A stretch of 64,000 nucleotides of DNA from Neoarius graeffei (taxonomy: Eukaryota; Chordata; Actinopteri; Siluriformes; Ariidae), in assembly GCF_027579695.1 (NCBI RefSeq), contig NC_083592.1, positions 30,136,961-30,200,960 on the forward strand, in the 5' to 3' direction. Shown piece by piece: positions 20,192 through 31,240 of this stretch. Positions within the stretch are counted from its first letter, which is position 1; the number at the start of each line of letters is the position of its first letter. The notes beneath the pieces are model-generated. The model had not been told where the DNA came from, did no database searches, and worked only from the letters and a program-made list of their open reading frames with translations. The translations under genes and the position numbers were made by a program.

Positions 20192-21075
20192 CAGGCCCGG
20201 CACAATGGGCGGGCCTTTGGGGGCCGGGCCTGCCCATTTAGTCACGTGGGCCCGCCCTAGTGTGGGCCCACCCACCCTGTCATAGGCTAGGGCCAACAGC
20301 TTAACACAATATTTAAAATAAATAAATAAATAAATCGCAGGCTACTACAATTAAACGCTTTTTTTTTAAAAGGGCATAATATTAAAGAAAAAGTCCTTAA
20401 TTTAAAATGTGTATACATGACACACTGTTTTCTTAACGTTTCGGCCTGTGCCCATCTCGTCAGCCCTTCGCTGTCATGCACTTGGCGTTTGATTTGCAAA
20501 CTAAGCACTGGGGGTAAGAAACTGGTTTTGACGTTTCAGTTAACCTACAAAACACATCTGTATTAAAGATTAACGTTGTCATGCTTCACAAAACTAAATT
20601 TGAGACATAAAACTTTTAATGCGCATGGTTTCACTGAGAAGGGATTCAGTTACTGCAGTTAGGCTTTGTACAGGGAGGATGCGTGTGATGTAATCTTCTG
20701 TTGCGCACTCTTAATTGTAAATATCAATCTTAATTTGCTGTCAACATTGATCACAATCATCCGTTTGCGCATTCAGTGTTGGGTATTCGGAACGAGTTTA
20801 CAACATGACTCGTGCACAAACGGAATACTGCCAATATTCCATATGAAACGGAATATTCCCTGCAAATGCGCTCAGTGACGGACAATATATAGCAGTGGAA
20901 CAGGGTGTCTGAAGAGCTCAAAATACACCATTTTAGAGTGGTTTTTTTTTTTTCAAAAATTTCTTCCAGGGGAGCATGCCCCCAGACCCCCCTAGTAAAA
21001 TTGGGTTCACCGATGCGTGCCCACCCCCAGCCAGTGCAATGCCCGGCTACTAGACCGCTTCTGCCGCCGAGTCTG
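20192..21075. mobile_element. hAT-like nonautonomous element inside Tc1
   Basis: An 884-bp insertion between taaagaga (20184-20191) and taaaggga (21076-21083), an 8-bp target with one mismatch. The ends caggcccggc and the reverse complement cagactcggc are similar. The Tc1 sequence resumes seamlessly after it. The left end is very GC-rich. No transposase. Confidence 0.72.
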
Positions 21076-21340
21076 TAAAGGGAGCCCAGTTAAACAAATG
21101 AGACAAAAATATTATACTTGGTCATTTATTTATTGAGGAAAATGATCCAATATAACAGATCTGTGAGTGGCAAAAGTATGTGAACCTCGAGGATTAGCAG
21201 TTAATTTGAAGGTGAAATTAGACTCAGGTGTTTTCAATCAATAGGATGACAATCAGGTGTGAGTGGGCACCCTGTTTTATTTAAAGAACAGGGATCTATC
21301 AAAGTCTGATCTTCACAACACATGTTTGTGGAAGTGTATC

Positions 21341-22361
21341 ATGGCATGAACAAAGGAGATTTCTGAGGACCCCAGAAAGTGCGTTGTTGATGCTCATCAG
21401 GCTGGAAAAGGTTACAAAACCATCTCTAAAGAGTTTGGACTCCACCAATCCACAGTCAGACAGATTGTGTACAAATGGAGGAAATTCAAGACCATTGTTA
21501 CCCTCCCCAGGAGTGGTCGACCAACAAAGATCACTCCAAGAGCAAGGCGTGTAATAGTCGGCGAGGTCACAAAGGACCCCAGGGTAACTTCTAAGCAACT
21601 GAAGGCCTCTCTCACATTGGCTAATGTTAATGTTCATGAGTCCACCATCAGGAGAACACTGAACAACAATAATGTGCATGGCAGGGTTGCAAGGAGAAAC
21701 CACTGCTCTCCAAAAAGAACATTGCTGCTTGTCTGCAGCTTGCTAAAGATCACGTGGACAAGCCAGAAGATTATTGGAAAATATTTTGTGGATGGGTGAG
21801 ACCAAAATAGAACTTTTTGGTTTAAATGAGAAGCGTTATGTTTGGAGAAAGGAAAACACTGCATTCCAGCATAAGAACCATATCCCATCTGTAAAACAAT
21901 GTGGTGGTAGTATCATGGTTTGGGCCTGTTTTGCTGCATCTGGGCCAGGACGGCTTGCCATCATTGATGGAACAATGAATTCTGAATTATACCAGCAAAT
22001 TCTAAAGGAAAATGTCAGGACATCTGTCGATGAACTGAATCTCAAGAGAAGGTGGGTCATGCAGCAAGACAACGACCCTAAGCACACAAGTCGTTCTACC
22101 AAAGAATGGTTAAAGAAGAATAAAGTTAATGTTTTGGAATGGCCAAGTCAAAGTCCTGACCTTAATCCAATCGAAATGTTGTGGAAGGACCTGAAGCGAG
22201 CAGTTCATGTGAGGAAACCCACCAACATCCCAGAGTTGAAGCTGTTCTGTACGGAGGAATGGGCTAAAATTCCTCCAAGCCGGTGTGCAGGACTGATCAA
22301 CAGTTACCGGAAACGTTTAGTTTCAGTTATTGCTGCACAAGGGGGTCACACCAGATACTGA
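21341..22361 (+). pseudogene. Tc1 transposase (dead)
   Basis: From ATG 21341 the third codon is TGA where CGA is expected. The frame then gives the paired-like helix-turn-helix (DAHQAGKGYKTISKEFGL, then STVRQIVYKWRK), a frameshift near 21700-21790, and the catalytic part with VWRKENTAF, MQQDNDPKHTSRSTKEWLKK and [15 protein letters not shown] (second D and final E of DDE). It ends at the stop 22359-22361. About 340 residues in total, normal for Tc1. Confidence 0.9.
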
Positions 22362-22419
22362 AAGCAAAGGTTCACATACTTTTGCCACTCACAGATATGT
22401 AATATTGGATCATTTTCCT

Positions 22420-22797
22420 GGCAGCATGGTGGTGTAGTGGTTAGCACTGTCGCCTCACAGCAAGAAGGTCCTGGGTTTGAGCCCAGCGGCCGATGAGGGC
22501 CTTTCTGTGTGAAGTTGGCATGCTCTCCCTGTGTCTGCGTGGGTTTCCTCCGGGTGCTCCAGTTTCCCCCACAGTCCAAAGGCATGCAGGTTAGGTTAAT
22601 TGGTGGCTCTAAATTGACCGTAGGTGTGAATGTGAGTGTGAATGGTTGTTTGTCCCTGTGTGTTAGCCCTGCGATGACCTGGCGACTTGTCCAGGGTGTA
22701 CCCCGTCTCTCGCCTATAGTCAGCTGGGATAGGCTCCAGCTTGCCTGCGACCCTGTAAAACAGGATAAGCGGCTATAGATAATGCATGGATGGATAG
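22420..22797 (+). mobile_element. SINE A2 inside Tc1
   Basis: Full-length plus-strand copy with a catggatggatagat tail. The Tc1 3-prime UTR is interrupted at ggatcattttcc and resumes at gatctttttcct, giving an approximate target duplication. Confidence 0.92.
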
Positions 22798-23060
22798 ATC
22801 TTTTTCCTCAATAAATAAATGACCAAGTACAATATTTTTGTCTCATTTGTTTAACTGGGTTTTCTTTATCTACTTTTAGGACTTGTGTGAAAATCTGCTG
22901 ATGTTTGAGGTCATATTTATGCAGAAATATAAAAAATTCTAAAGGGTTCACAAACTTTCAAGCACCACTGTAAGTACCTTAGAGGGTACTGCCCCAGTAA
23001 CAAGCTGGTGTACCCCTAAAGGTACAGTAATGTGCTTTATTTTCTCAGAATGAATGCACT

Positions 23061-23287
23061 CGTTCTAATACACTGTTTTATATTAACAGCTCATTCACAG
23101 AGACGTCTATGGCGATGTGCCACTTAACGATCAGGAAGTCTTCGAGACAGAGAACCTTCTGTTTTCCAGTCTCTTGGTAACATGACAAGCTGTTTCTTTC
23201 TTTTTTTGTTTGTTTCTTTTATTAACTCCATGAGAGAAAAAAAGAGAGGTTGGTGGAGGATCAACTGTTTATAGCTGCTATAATGTA
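23061..23287. other. Short unique stretch
   Basis: Nothing recognisable. T-rich near 23190-23220. Confidence 0.5.
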
Positions 23288-23790
23288 CACTATAGGGCCA
23301 AAAGTTTGTGGACACCTCACCATATTTCACCATGTTTCTTCCTCAAACTGTTGCCATAAAGTTGGAAGCACACAATTGTACAGAATGTATTTGCATGCTG
23401 ACACATTACAGTTTCCCTTCACTGGAACTTGGAGGCCGAAACCTGTTTCAGCATGATAATTACAAGCTCCTGAAATCATGGAGACATGGTTTGCCAAGGT
23501 TGGAGTGGAATAACTTGACTGTTCTTCACCAAGCCCTGACTTCAACCCCACTGAACACCTTTGGGATGAACAGGAATGCTGACTGGACCCCAGATGTCCT
23601 CGCTCATCATCAATGCCTGATCTCACTAATGCTCTTGTAGATGAATGAGCACAAATCCCCACAGCCACATTCCATAATCAAGTGGAAACTCTTCCTAGAA
23701 AAGTGGAGGTTATTATAACAGCGAAGGGCGAATGTTATAAAAGTGCATACTCTATGAGTATAATGGTTAGATGTCCATAAAGTGTAAGTG
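23288..23790 (+). mobile_element. Degenerate Tc1-like relic
   Basis: It starts cactatagggccaaaagttt, a recurrent teleost Tc1-type end. The frame around 23420-23640 still reads LFQHDNYK, LEWNNL and LTSTPLNTFG, corroded versions of FQHDNAP, LDWP and [11 protein letters not shown]. The middle of the gene is lost and there are multiple stops. Confidence 0.7.
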
Positions 23791-23864
23791 ACAACAGGAA
23801 CTAACTTGTCTTACAGATGTTGCGCAATGGTAAATGTAACTATAAAATATTAATAGTATGATGT

Positions 23865-24237
23865 CCATCCATCCATTGTCGGTAACCGCTTATCCTGTGC
23901 AAAGTCATGGGCAAGCTGGAACCTATCCCAGCTGACTATGGCTGAGAGGCGGGGTACACCCTGGACAAGTCATCAAGTCATCGTAGGGCTGATACATCAA
24001 GACAAACAACCATTCAGACTCACATTCACATCTACAGTCAATTTAGAGCCACCAATTAGCCTAACCTGCATGTCTTTGGACTGTGGGGGAAACCGGAGCA
24101 CCTGGAGGAAACCCACACAGACACGGGGAGAACATGCAAACTCCACACAGAAAGGCCCTCGTCAGCCACTGGGCTCAAACCCAGAACCTTCTTGCTGTGA
24201 GGTGACAGTGCTAACCACTACACCACCATGCCGCCCC
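23865..24237 (-). mobile_element. SINE A2 with exact target duplication
   Basis: Full-length minus-strand copy flanked by tagtatgatgt at 23854-23864 and 24238-24248. The tail is (CATC)n-like. Confidence 0.94.
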
Positions 24238-24248
24238 TAGTATGATGT

Positions 24249-24767
24249 GTCATTCTTTAATAAATTAAGTAATGAATAAAACACAATAGTGTGTGCTTTT
24301 ATAGGAAAATAATCAACAATGAGTCACTGGAGTTACTTGTTTCCACCCTGAAGTTGATTATTTTCCTGCAACAGGAAATACTGGACAATGTGCCAACAGT
24401 TAATTTGTTTTTATGCCTAATGGTGCTTGGCAGAAAAATGTAAAACAAAATTATAGTGTAACTCAAGACAGTTTTAAATGTTCATCTGATGTCAAAAGCA
24501 TTCTCACAAATGTGTCACAAAAGATGTTTGTAGATGCTCTTTGTAAAACTTCTTGTGGCTTTTTATAATATTTCTTACAATAACCATAGTGATGTAGATT
24601 ATTTTAATATGAAGAAAAGTCCAATTATTATGAATATACTTCTTCTTCGTCCCATAGCCAGCGAGGGCCATAGGGGCACCACTGATGACATTAACAGTCC
24701 ATCATTGGTGTGTCTAGGGCATTTTTTATACTTAGTAGAGCTGATTCCTCACCAAGCTTGATCAGTG
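24249..24767. other. Anonymous AT-rich sequence
   Basis: No gene or repeat family recognised. The inverted pair ggaaaataatcaac (24304) / gttgattattttcc (24353) could form a hairpin. Confidence 0.5.
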
Positions 24768-25299
24768 GACAATTTAGGGTCACCAGTTAACCTAACCTGC
24801 ATGTCTTTCGACTGTGGGGGAAACCGGAGCACCCAGAGGAAACCCACGCGTACACGGGGAGAACATGCAAACTCCACACAGAAAAGCCCCCATCGGCCGC
24901 TGGGCTCGAACCCAGAACCTTCTTAGTGGGCGGCACGGTGGTGTAAGTGTTTAGCACGGTCGCCTCACTGTGTCTGCATGGGTTTCCTCTGGGTGCTCCG
25001 GTTTCTTCCACAGTTCAAAGACATGCAGTTAGGTTAATATGGGACAGCCTTGGGCTGAGGTGCCCTTAAGCGAGGCACCTAACTCCCAACTGCTCCCCAG
25101 GCGCTGTTAGCATGGCTGCCCACTGCTCTGGGTATGTGTGTGTGCTCATTGCTCACGTGTGTGTACATGTGTGTGTTCACTGCTTCAGATGGGTTAAATG
25201 CGGAGAGGAATTTCACAAGTGTGTGATGAATAAAGTTGTGCTTTCTTTCTTTCTTGCTGTGAGGTGACAGTGCTAACCACTACACCTCCGTGACACCCC
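24768..25299 (-). mobile_element. SINE A, split by a SINE B insertion
   Basis: Minus-strand SINE pieces at 24768-24929 and 25256-25299 join across gaaccttctt / cttgctgtgagg. The tail-proximal part is truncated on the left. Confidence 0.85.
24930..25255 (+). mobile_element. Composite SINE, type B
   Basis: The plus-strand head matches SINE A (gggcggcacggtggtgt), but after ggttaat the body changes to gcccttaagcgaggcacc...ctgctccccagg and ends with aataaagttgtgctttcttt. A second copy is at 44097-44473. It inserted at ttctt of the older SINE. Confidence 0.82.
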
Positions 25300-25356
25300 T
25301 ATAAATATACTATATAATGCTATATGACGGAGTAACGAACATCTACAATCTGTCTT
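25295..25356. repeat. 62-bp direct repeat, left copy
   Basis: Matches 25729-25790 with about four mismatches (acccctataaatatac ... tgtctt). It lies between two minus-strand SINEs and flanks the SINE at 25357-25732. Confidence 0.9.
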
Positions 25357-25732
25357 CATCTCATCTCATTATCTCTAGCCACTTTATCCTGTTCTACAGG
25401 GTCGCAGGCAAGCTGGAGCCTATCCCAGCTGACTACGGGCGAAAGGCGGGGTACACCCTGGGCAAGTCGCCAGGTCATCACAGGGCTGACACATAGACAC
25501 AGACAACCATTCTCACTCACATTCACACCTACGGTCAATTTAGAGTCACCAGTTAACCTAACCTGCATGTCTTTGGACTGTGGGGGAAACTGGAGCGCCT
25601 GGAGGAAACCCACGCGGACACGGGGAGAACATGCAAACTCCGCACAGAAAGGCCCTCGCCGGCCACGGGGCTCGAACCCGGACCCTCTTGCTGTGAGGCG
25701 ACAGCGCTAACCACTACACCACCGTGCCACCC
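25357..25732 (-). mobile_element. SINE A1
   Basis: Full-length minus-strand copy with (GATGA)n tail, bracketed by an unusually long direct repeat. Confidence 0.93.
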
Positions 25733-25790
25733 CTGTAAATATACTATATAATGCTATATGACAGCGTAACGAACATCTACGATCTGTCTT
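25729..25790. repeat. 62-bp direct repeat, right copy
   Basis: Partner of 25295-25356. The first six bases also belong to the SINE head end. Confidence 0.9.
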
Positions 25791-26627
25791 ATTAAAAAAA
25801 ATACAGTTTTAAACTCAAGCAATAAGCAATTGATAGAGATATATTTCTCTTATGTAAACCTTGAACTACTTTGTAAAACCAGTGAATCATTCTGCGGTAC
25901 ATTTACTGAAGTAGATTAAAGAGGAGGGGTTTATTTATTTATTTTTTTAAATAACATATTGCACAATAAGTGCATATAACCTGTAACGCCAAAAGGCACT
26001 TCAGGATACTGGCTAAAAAAGTGTGAAAATACAGCATATTTCCCACTAAAGCACCAAAAATGTCTGCAGTGAAGCCAAAGCACATGAGCTCAGGGCACAA
26101 GTCTTTAGACAACAAGCAGTCAGCTTTCTGCTAGTCAGCTTTATGGACGACAGCTGGCTCTTATTATCTTATCTCATCTCTTCCCTGCTATCTAGTTACC
26201 ATGACTACAAAGAGATGCCATTTCTTTAAAAAAAAAACTGATATGACCCAGTTCTTTGAAATAAGAGCAAAATAAGCTCACTGGGAAAAAATTAGCTTTA
26301 TCTTTCTAGTATTCCACTCTAATCTGTTGTATCTCTGGGCATTGGGCCTATACAGGGTCACAAACCCATTGATTTGTTATGCAAACTTAAATAGGGCTGG
26401 AACAGTAAATCTCATATTATACCTTGTATAAATATTACAGTAGCTAAAAGACAGAAGATACGTATACCATTAGTTTCTAAAAGTGATTGCCATTTATTCA
26501 ATCATTTATGCAAAAGAGTATTCAGAGTTGGCAACTTAAGTGAAAAATGTATGCCGCTTTTTACAAGGGAAATTTGTGTGTATTCAAAGTCAGATTTAAA
26601 TTGATTGCCTGGATGAACCATTCATTA
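25791..26627. other. Anonymous AT-rich sequence
   Basis: No conserved coding or RNA features are visible. Confidence 0.5.
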
Positions 26628-26704
26628 CATTACATTACAGGATTTAGCAGACGCTGTTATCCAGAGCGACGTACAATGAGTGCAAAAGTCAGGTACAAGA
26701 AGTG
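26628..26704 (+). mobile_element. Fragment of type D SINE tail
   Basis: Contains the recurrent teleost motif tagcagacgctgttatccag followed by agcgacgtaca. It is in the same orientation as the related block at 11998-12030. Confidence 0.6.
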
Positions 26705-27360
26705 TTGAACTTCCATCCATCCATTATCCGTAACTGCTTATCCTGTGCAGGGTCGCAGGCAAGCTGGAGCCCATCCCAGCTAACTATGGGCGAGAGGCAG
26801 GGTACACCCTGGACAAGTCGTTAGGTCATCACAGGGCTGACACATAGAGACAAACAACCATTCACACTCACATTCAAGATCAAGGCCAAGGTCTTTTTAT
26901 TTGTCATTTCAACCACAGTTAAAACGAAACTACGTTTCTCCAGAACCATGGTGCTACATTAAACATCCCAGGACTCCAAGTCTACATAACAATATAAAGT
27001 ACAAGAGTGCAACAAGTGCAACACTGCAGACAGTAAATGACACAATAGATAAACAATAAACGGACAATAAATGACACAACAACATAAAGTGCAGACACAA
27101 GCAACATAAGGTGCAGAGATGAGTGTGTATATTGAGGTAGTATATGAAAGGAAATAAATAAATAAATGTAAACATTGTGTGCGTGAGAGACATTGTAAAA
27201 ATGGTCAGGCAATAGTGCATTATTGTCCACTGTGCAAAGACTGCAGTATGAATGGTGTGTTCAACAGTCCGTGAGAATCAGTCTGAGTTGAGGAGTCTGA
27301 TAGCATAAGGAATTGAAGTAGTGTATGAAAATGGAATAAATAAATGTAAACTCTGTGTGG

Positions 27361-27751
27361 GGGTGGCACAGTGGTGTAGTGGTTAGCACTGTCGCCTCAC
27401 AGCAAGAAGGTTCTGTGTTCGAGCCCAGTGGCTGACAGGGGCCTTTCTGTGTGGAGTTTGCATGTTTTCCCCATGTCTGCGTGGGTTTCCTCGGGGTGCT
27501 CCGGTTTCCCCCACAGTCAAAGGCATGCAGGTTAGGCTAATTGCTGACTCCATAATTGATCGTAGGTGTGAATGTGAGTGTGAATGGTTGATTGTCTCTA
27601 TGTGTCAGCCCTGCAATGGCCTGGCGACTTGTCCAGGGTGTACCCCACCTCTTGCCCATAGTCAGCTGGGATAGGCTCCAGCTTGCCTGCAACCCTGCAC
27701 AGGATAAGTGGCTACAGATAATGGATGGATGGATGGATGGATGGATGGATG
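27361..27751 (+). mobile_element. SINE A2 with (GGAT)n tail
   Basis: Full-length plus-strand copy ending in seven or so atgg units. It is flanked by aaactctgtgtg and aaactgtgtgtg. Confidence 0.92.
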
Positions 27752-27752
27752 G

Positions 27753-27793
<41 letters not shown>
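27752..27793 (+). repeat. (TG)n microsatellite
   Basis: About 17 tg units directly after the SINE tail, probably expanded from the target site. Confidence 0.93.
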
Positions 27794-27794
<1 letters not shown>

Positions 27795-28145
27795 ACTATA
27801 ACCACTGTAAGCAGTAGTGTGACATTGTAACTACTGTAAGCAACATTCACACCTACAGTCAATTTAGAGCCACCAATTAGCCTAATCTACATGTCTTTGG
27901 ACTGTGGGGGAAACCGGACCACCTGGAGGAAACCCACACAGACACAGGGAGAACATGCAAACTCCACACAGAAAGGCCCCCTTCAGCCACTGGGCTCAAA
28001 CCCAGAACCTTCGTGCTGTGAGGCGACAGTGCTAACCACTCACCACCGTGCTGCCCCAGTGCTGAACTTCGAGACAAGAAAGTTCTAGTGCCAACTGAAC
28101 AAGTGACAGAATAACACTTTGTAATTTCAACAAACTTACACTATC

Positions 28146-28312
28146 AAAAAAACAGCCAAGGAAAACAAGCCAACAGAAAAAAAGCCAACAGATATAATAA
28201 TAATAATAAATTATTATGTCAGTGTTGACCTTTGGGGATTTATTTTTCTCTATTTAGTTGTACTTTGTCAGATCATTTGTATAATTGGCTTGTTTTCCTT
28301 GGCTGTTTTTTT
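28146..28312. repeat. Perfect 28-bp inverted repeat
   Basis: Arms 28146-28173 and 28285-28312 (core cagccaaggaaaacaagcc) are exact reverse complements around a 111-bp AT-rich spacer. Possibly a very small DNA transposon. Confidence 0.9.
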
Positions 28313-28701
28313 ATTATTATTTAATTCACCAGTAGTTCAGATCGAGCTGACATTGCTGAAGAAAAATGGGCTTAAAGGTGCACTTAGTAAGATTAGTCTT
28401 TTTGTTGTTGTTGCTGTTGTTGGTTAAGATTAAGTTTCTAATGATTTGCGCATTCCGGAACAGGACATCAGCTTTCCAAATGAGTTTTCTCAGCAACTTA
28501 ATAAACTTTTGCTAAGGGCATGGTTTAATCCATTGTTTTTTTTTTAATTATGTCCTACATACTACTGTATCACTCTCATGGTTGTTGGGAAATGAGGAAA
28601 TCAGAGACATGCTTGACAACTCAAAGTGCCTTTTATTTTTGGTTTAAAGTTCACTTTTCAGCTAATTTAGTTTGCTTTATGCACTTTAGGCACACACACG
28701 T

Positions 28702-28743
<42 letters not shown>
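28702..28743 (+). repeat. (CA)n microsatellite
   Basis: About 20 ca units, followed by a short (CT)n at 28760-28773. Confidence 0.95.
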
Positions 28744-28745
<2 letters not shown>

Positions 28746-28839
28746 TACTGGGTTGCTCAGCTCTCTCTCTCTCTAGTTACCAGCCAGTAATTTGTATGCA
28801 TGGAATAAACAATGCTTGTTGAATGATGTTCACTTTGTG

Positions 28840-29260
28840 CCTTAATCAGTCAGGTTCTCTTTCAGGATCCTGACTCAAGAGATAACATAGAAGAGTGCTT
28901 CCACAATACTGCGTGCAGGAATGTTGCATCGAGGCACTGCTTCCGGGTATCATGTTGCATAATCCACTAAGACTAACACAAAGTGACACCATCGTGCAGT
29001 TTGATCTAATGATACAACAAGATCCATGACAATTCTTTCAAAGGGGATCTTCATCAGTGGGAATGGGCGCAATGGTGCTTTTGGGGTGGTCGTTGGATTC
29101 ACCAGCTGATATTCGTGATATTTCAGGCAGCACCTACAAACATCGCTGCGAATGCCCAGCCAATAGAAACGGCTACCAGCTTCTTCTGACTCCTCACTGC
29201 CCAGAGCCGACACTCTATCATGCTCCCACTGCCACAACTATCTTCCAGGTTATTTGTACA
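28840..29260 (-). pseudogene. Ty3/gypsy integrase fragment
   Basis: The minus-strand frame contains FYWLGIRSDVCRCCLKYHEY (degraded H2C2 zinc-binding region), QLVNPTTTPKAPLRP, then PFERIVMDLV and VLVLVDYAT, the start of the catalytic core with its first Asp. The expected Arg after DYAT is a TGA stop. Reading on gives YPEAVPRCNIPARS, so the relic continues to about 28850. No LTRs were found nearby. Confidence 0.85.
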
Positions 29261-29790
29261 AGTACAGAATAAAAAAAAAATCACATATTGCACCTTTAAG
29301 GCCAAGAATTACAACCCCATTTCCAGAAAAGTTGGAATATTTTCCAAAATGCAATAAAAACAAAAATCTGTGGTTTGTTTATTCATGTGAACCTTTATTT
29401 AACTGACAAAAGTACAAAGAAAAGATTTTCAATAGTTTACCTGACCAACTTAATTGTAGTTTGTAAATATAAATGAAGTTAGAACTTGCTGTCTCTAACA
29501 CACTCAAAAAAATTGGGACAGAGGCAAAATAAGACTGAAACATTTACAGGATATTCAAGTAACACCATTTTGGAAGATTCCACAATAATCAGGTTAATTG
29601 ATATCATAATTGAGTATAAAAGGAGCAGCACCAAAGGCTCAGTCTTTGCAAGCAAAGGTGGATTGTGCCTTACTCCTTTTGCCAAAATTCATGGGAGAAT
29701 TGTGAGTCATTTCAAAAAGAACATTTCTCAATGCAAGATTTTCGGTCTTTCAAAATCTACAGTACACAATATTGTGAAAAGATTCAGGGA

Positions 29791-29972
29791 GGGGGCGTCG
29801 TGGCTCAGGTGGATAAGGCGCCATACCATAAATCCGGGGACCCGGGTTCGATTCCGACCCGCGGTCATTTCCCGATCCCTTCCCGTCTCTCTCTCTCCTG
29901 CTCATTTCCTGTCTCTACACTGTCCTATCCAATAAAGGTGAAAAAAGCCCAAAAAAATCTTTAAAAAAAAAA
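29791..29972 (+). mobile_element. tRNA-derived SINE, type C
   Basis: Different from SINE A. The head is gggggcgtcgtggctcaggt with an A box and a B box (gggttcgattccg), then a CT-rich region, and it ends aataaaggtgaaaaaagccc with poly(A). Target duplication aaaagattcaggga lies at both ends (29777-29790 and 29973-29986). A second copy is at 57869-58058. Confidence 0.92.
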
Positions 29973-30480
29973 AAAAGATTCAGGGAATGTGGAGACCTCT
30001 CAGTGTATAAAGGGCAATGTCTGAGACCACTGTTGAATATGCGTGACTTTCAAGCCCTCAGGTGGCACTGCCTGAGAAACCGTCATGCTAATGTGACAAA
30101 TATAGCCACATGGGCTCAGTAGTACTTCGGAAAACTGTTGTCATTTTACACAGTCTGCCACTGCATCCAGAAACGCAACCTAAAACTGTATTATGCAAGG
30201 AGGAAGCCATTCATCACTTCTATGCAGAAACACTGCTGATTTCTCTGGGCCTGAACTCATCTCAGATGGACCAAAAGACATTGGAAATGTGCTGTGCTCA
30301 GATGAGTCCACATTTCAGCTTATTTTCTGGAAAACCAGACATGGACTTCTCAGTGCCAGAGATGAACACAACCATCCAGTTTGTTATCAGAGAAAGGTGC
30401 AAAAGCCAATGTCTGTGATGGTATGGGGTGCAACAGTGTGTGAAGGTACCATTGATATATTGGGGCATATACTGGGATTT

Positions 30481-30859
30481 GGGCGGCACGGTGGTGTAGT
30501 GGTTAGCGCTGTCGCCTCACAGCAAGAAGGTCCTGGGTTCGAGCCCCGGGGCTGGCGAGGGCCTTTCTGTGCGGAGTTTGCATGTTCTCCCTGTGTCCGC
30601 GTGGGTTTCCTCCGGGTGCTCCGGTTTCCCCCACAGTCCAAAGACATGCAGGTTAGGTTAACTGGTGACTCTAAATTGACCGTAGGTGTGAATGTGAGTG
30701 TGAATGGTTGTCTGTGTCTATGTGTCAGCCCTGTGATGACCTGGCGACTTGTCCAGGGTGTACCCCGCCTTTCGCCCATAGTCAGCTGGGATAGGCTCCA
30801 GCTTGCCTGCGACCCTGTAGAAGGATAAAGCGGCTAGAGATAATGAGATGAGATGAGAT
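30481..30859 (+). mobile_element. SINE A1 inside the Tc1-type relic
   Basis: Near-consensus plus-strand copy with tail gagatgagatgagat. Target duplication tactgggattt on both sides. Confidence 0.95.
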
Positions 30860-31240
30860 ACTGGGATTTTAGAGAGACATATTCATCAAGGCAACATCTC
30901 TTCTTGGGAAGTCCACGCTTATTTGAGCAGGACAATGCCAGGCTTCATTTTGCACAGGCTACAACAGCATACGGTAGTTTCATAGACACAGAGTGCATGT
31001 GCTTGACTGGCTTGCTGCCAGTCCAGAACTGTCTCCTGTTGAGAATGTATGGTGCATCATGAAGAGGAGAATCAGACAACGGTGACTACAGATTGTTGAG
31101 CAGCTGAAGTCAAGCAAGAATGGGCAAAAATTCCAATTGCAACAACAACTGCAACAATTAGTATCCTCAGATCCCATGCTATTAAAAAAGTGTTATTAAA
31201 GGAAAGGTGATGTAACACAATGGTAATAATGCAAGGGATG

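Larger units (their letters stand above)
20082..22970 (+). mobile_element. Tc1-like transposon with two later insertions
   Basis: It has long inverted ends starting cagtggtgcttgaaagtttg, with TA on both sides (20080-20081, 22971-22972). Inside are a dead transposase (21341-22361), a hAT-like element (20192-21075) and a SINE (22420-22797). I recognise the family as a widespread teleost Tc1. Without insertions it would be about 1.6 kb. Confidence 0.93.
19910..23060. mobile_element. GGTACA-rich MITE interrupted by Tc1 (tentative)
   Basis: The flanks of the Tc1 element (19910-20080 and 22973-23060) are rich in ggtac/gtacc and match each other in inverted form (cccctaaggtaca against tgtacccctaaagg). 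The end tttattttctcagaatg is a loose inverse of cactgttagaaatag. Probably a small nonautonomous element that served as the Tc1 target. Confidence 0.45.
26881..27841 (-). mobile_element. LINE 3-prime fragment (antisense), carrying a SINE
   Basis: Sequence such as cagtccgtgagaatcagtct and gaggagtctgatagcataag resembles, in one orientation, the 3-prime region of L2/Rex1-type fish LINEs. No reverse-transcriptase frame remains. SINE 27361-27751 lies inside. Confidence 0.5.
26705..28062 (-). mobile_element. SINE A2 split by a LINE-like insertion
   Basis: Minus-strand SINE: tail half 26705-26880, head half about 27842-28062. The break is at cacattca, which is repeated as caacattcac at the far side, consistent with a short target duplication. 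Confidence 0.85.
29312..31240 (+). mobile_element. Tc1/mariner-type element, old, with two SINE insertions
   Basis: It starts caaccccatttccagaaaag after TA. This is a relative of the elements at 38771-40302 and 46078-47634. Coding traces include helix-turn-helix remnants (STVHNIVKRF near 29758-29785) and a catalytic stretch with stops (LFEQDNARLHFAQATTA near 30925, a version of FQHDNAxxH). The right terminal repeat is not evident. Confidence 0.75.

Noticed and set aside
30193-30828. Long open frames rich in MSLDCGGNRSTWRKP or VSVNGCLCLCVSPVMTW phrases, here and at a dozen other places
   Set aside because: They recur wherever SINE A lies, on either strand, and are translations of the SINE body. 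No independent coding evidence.
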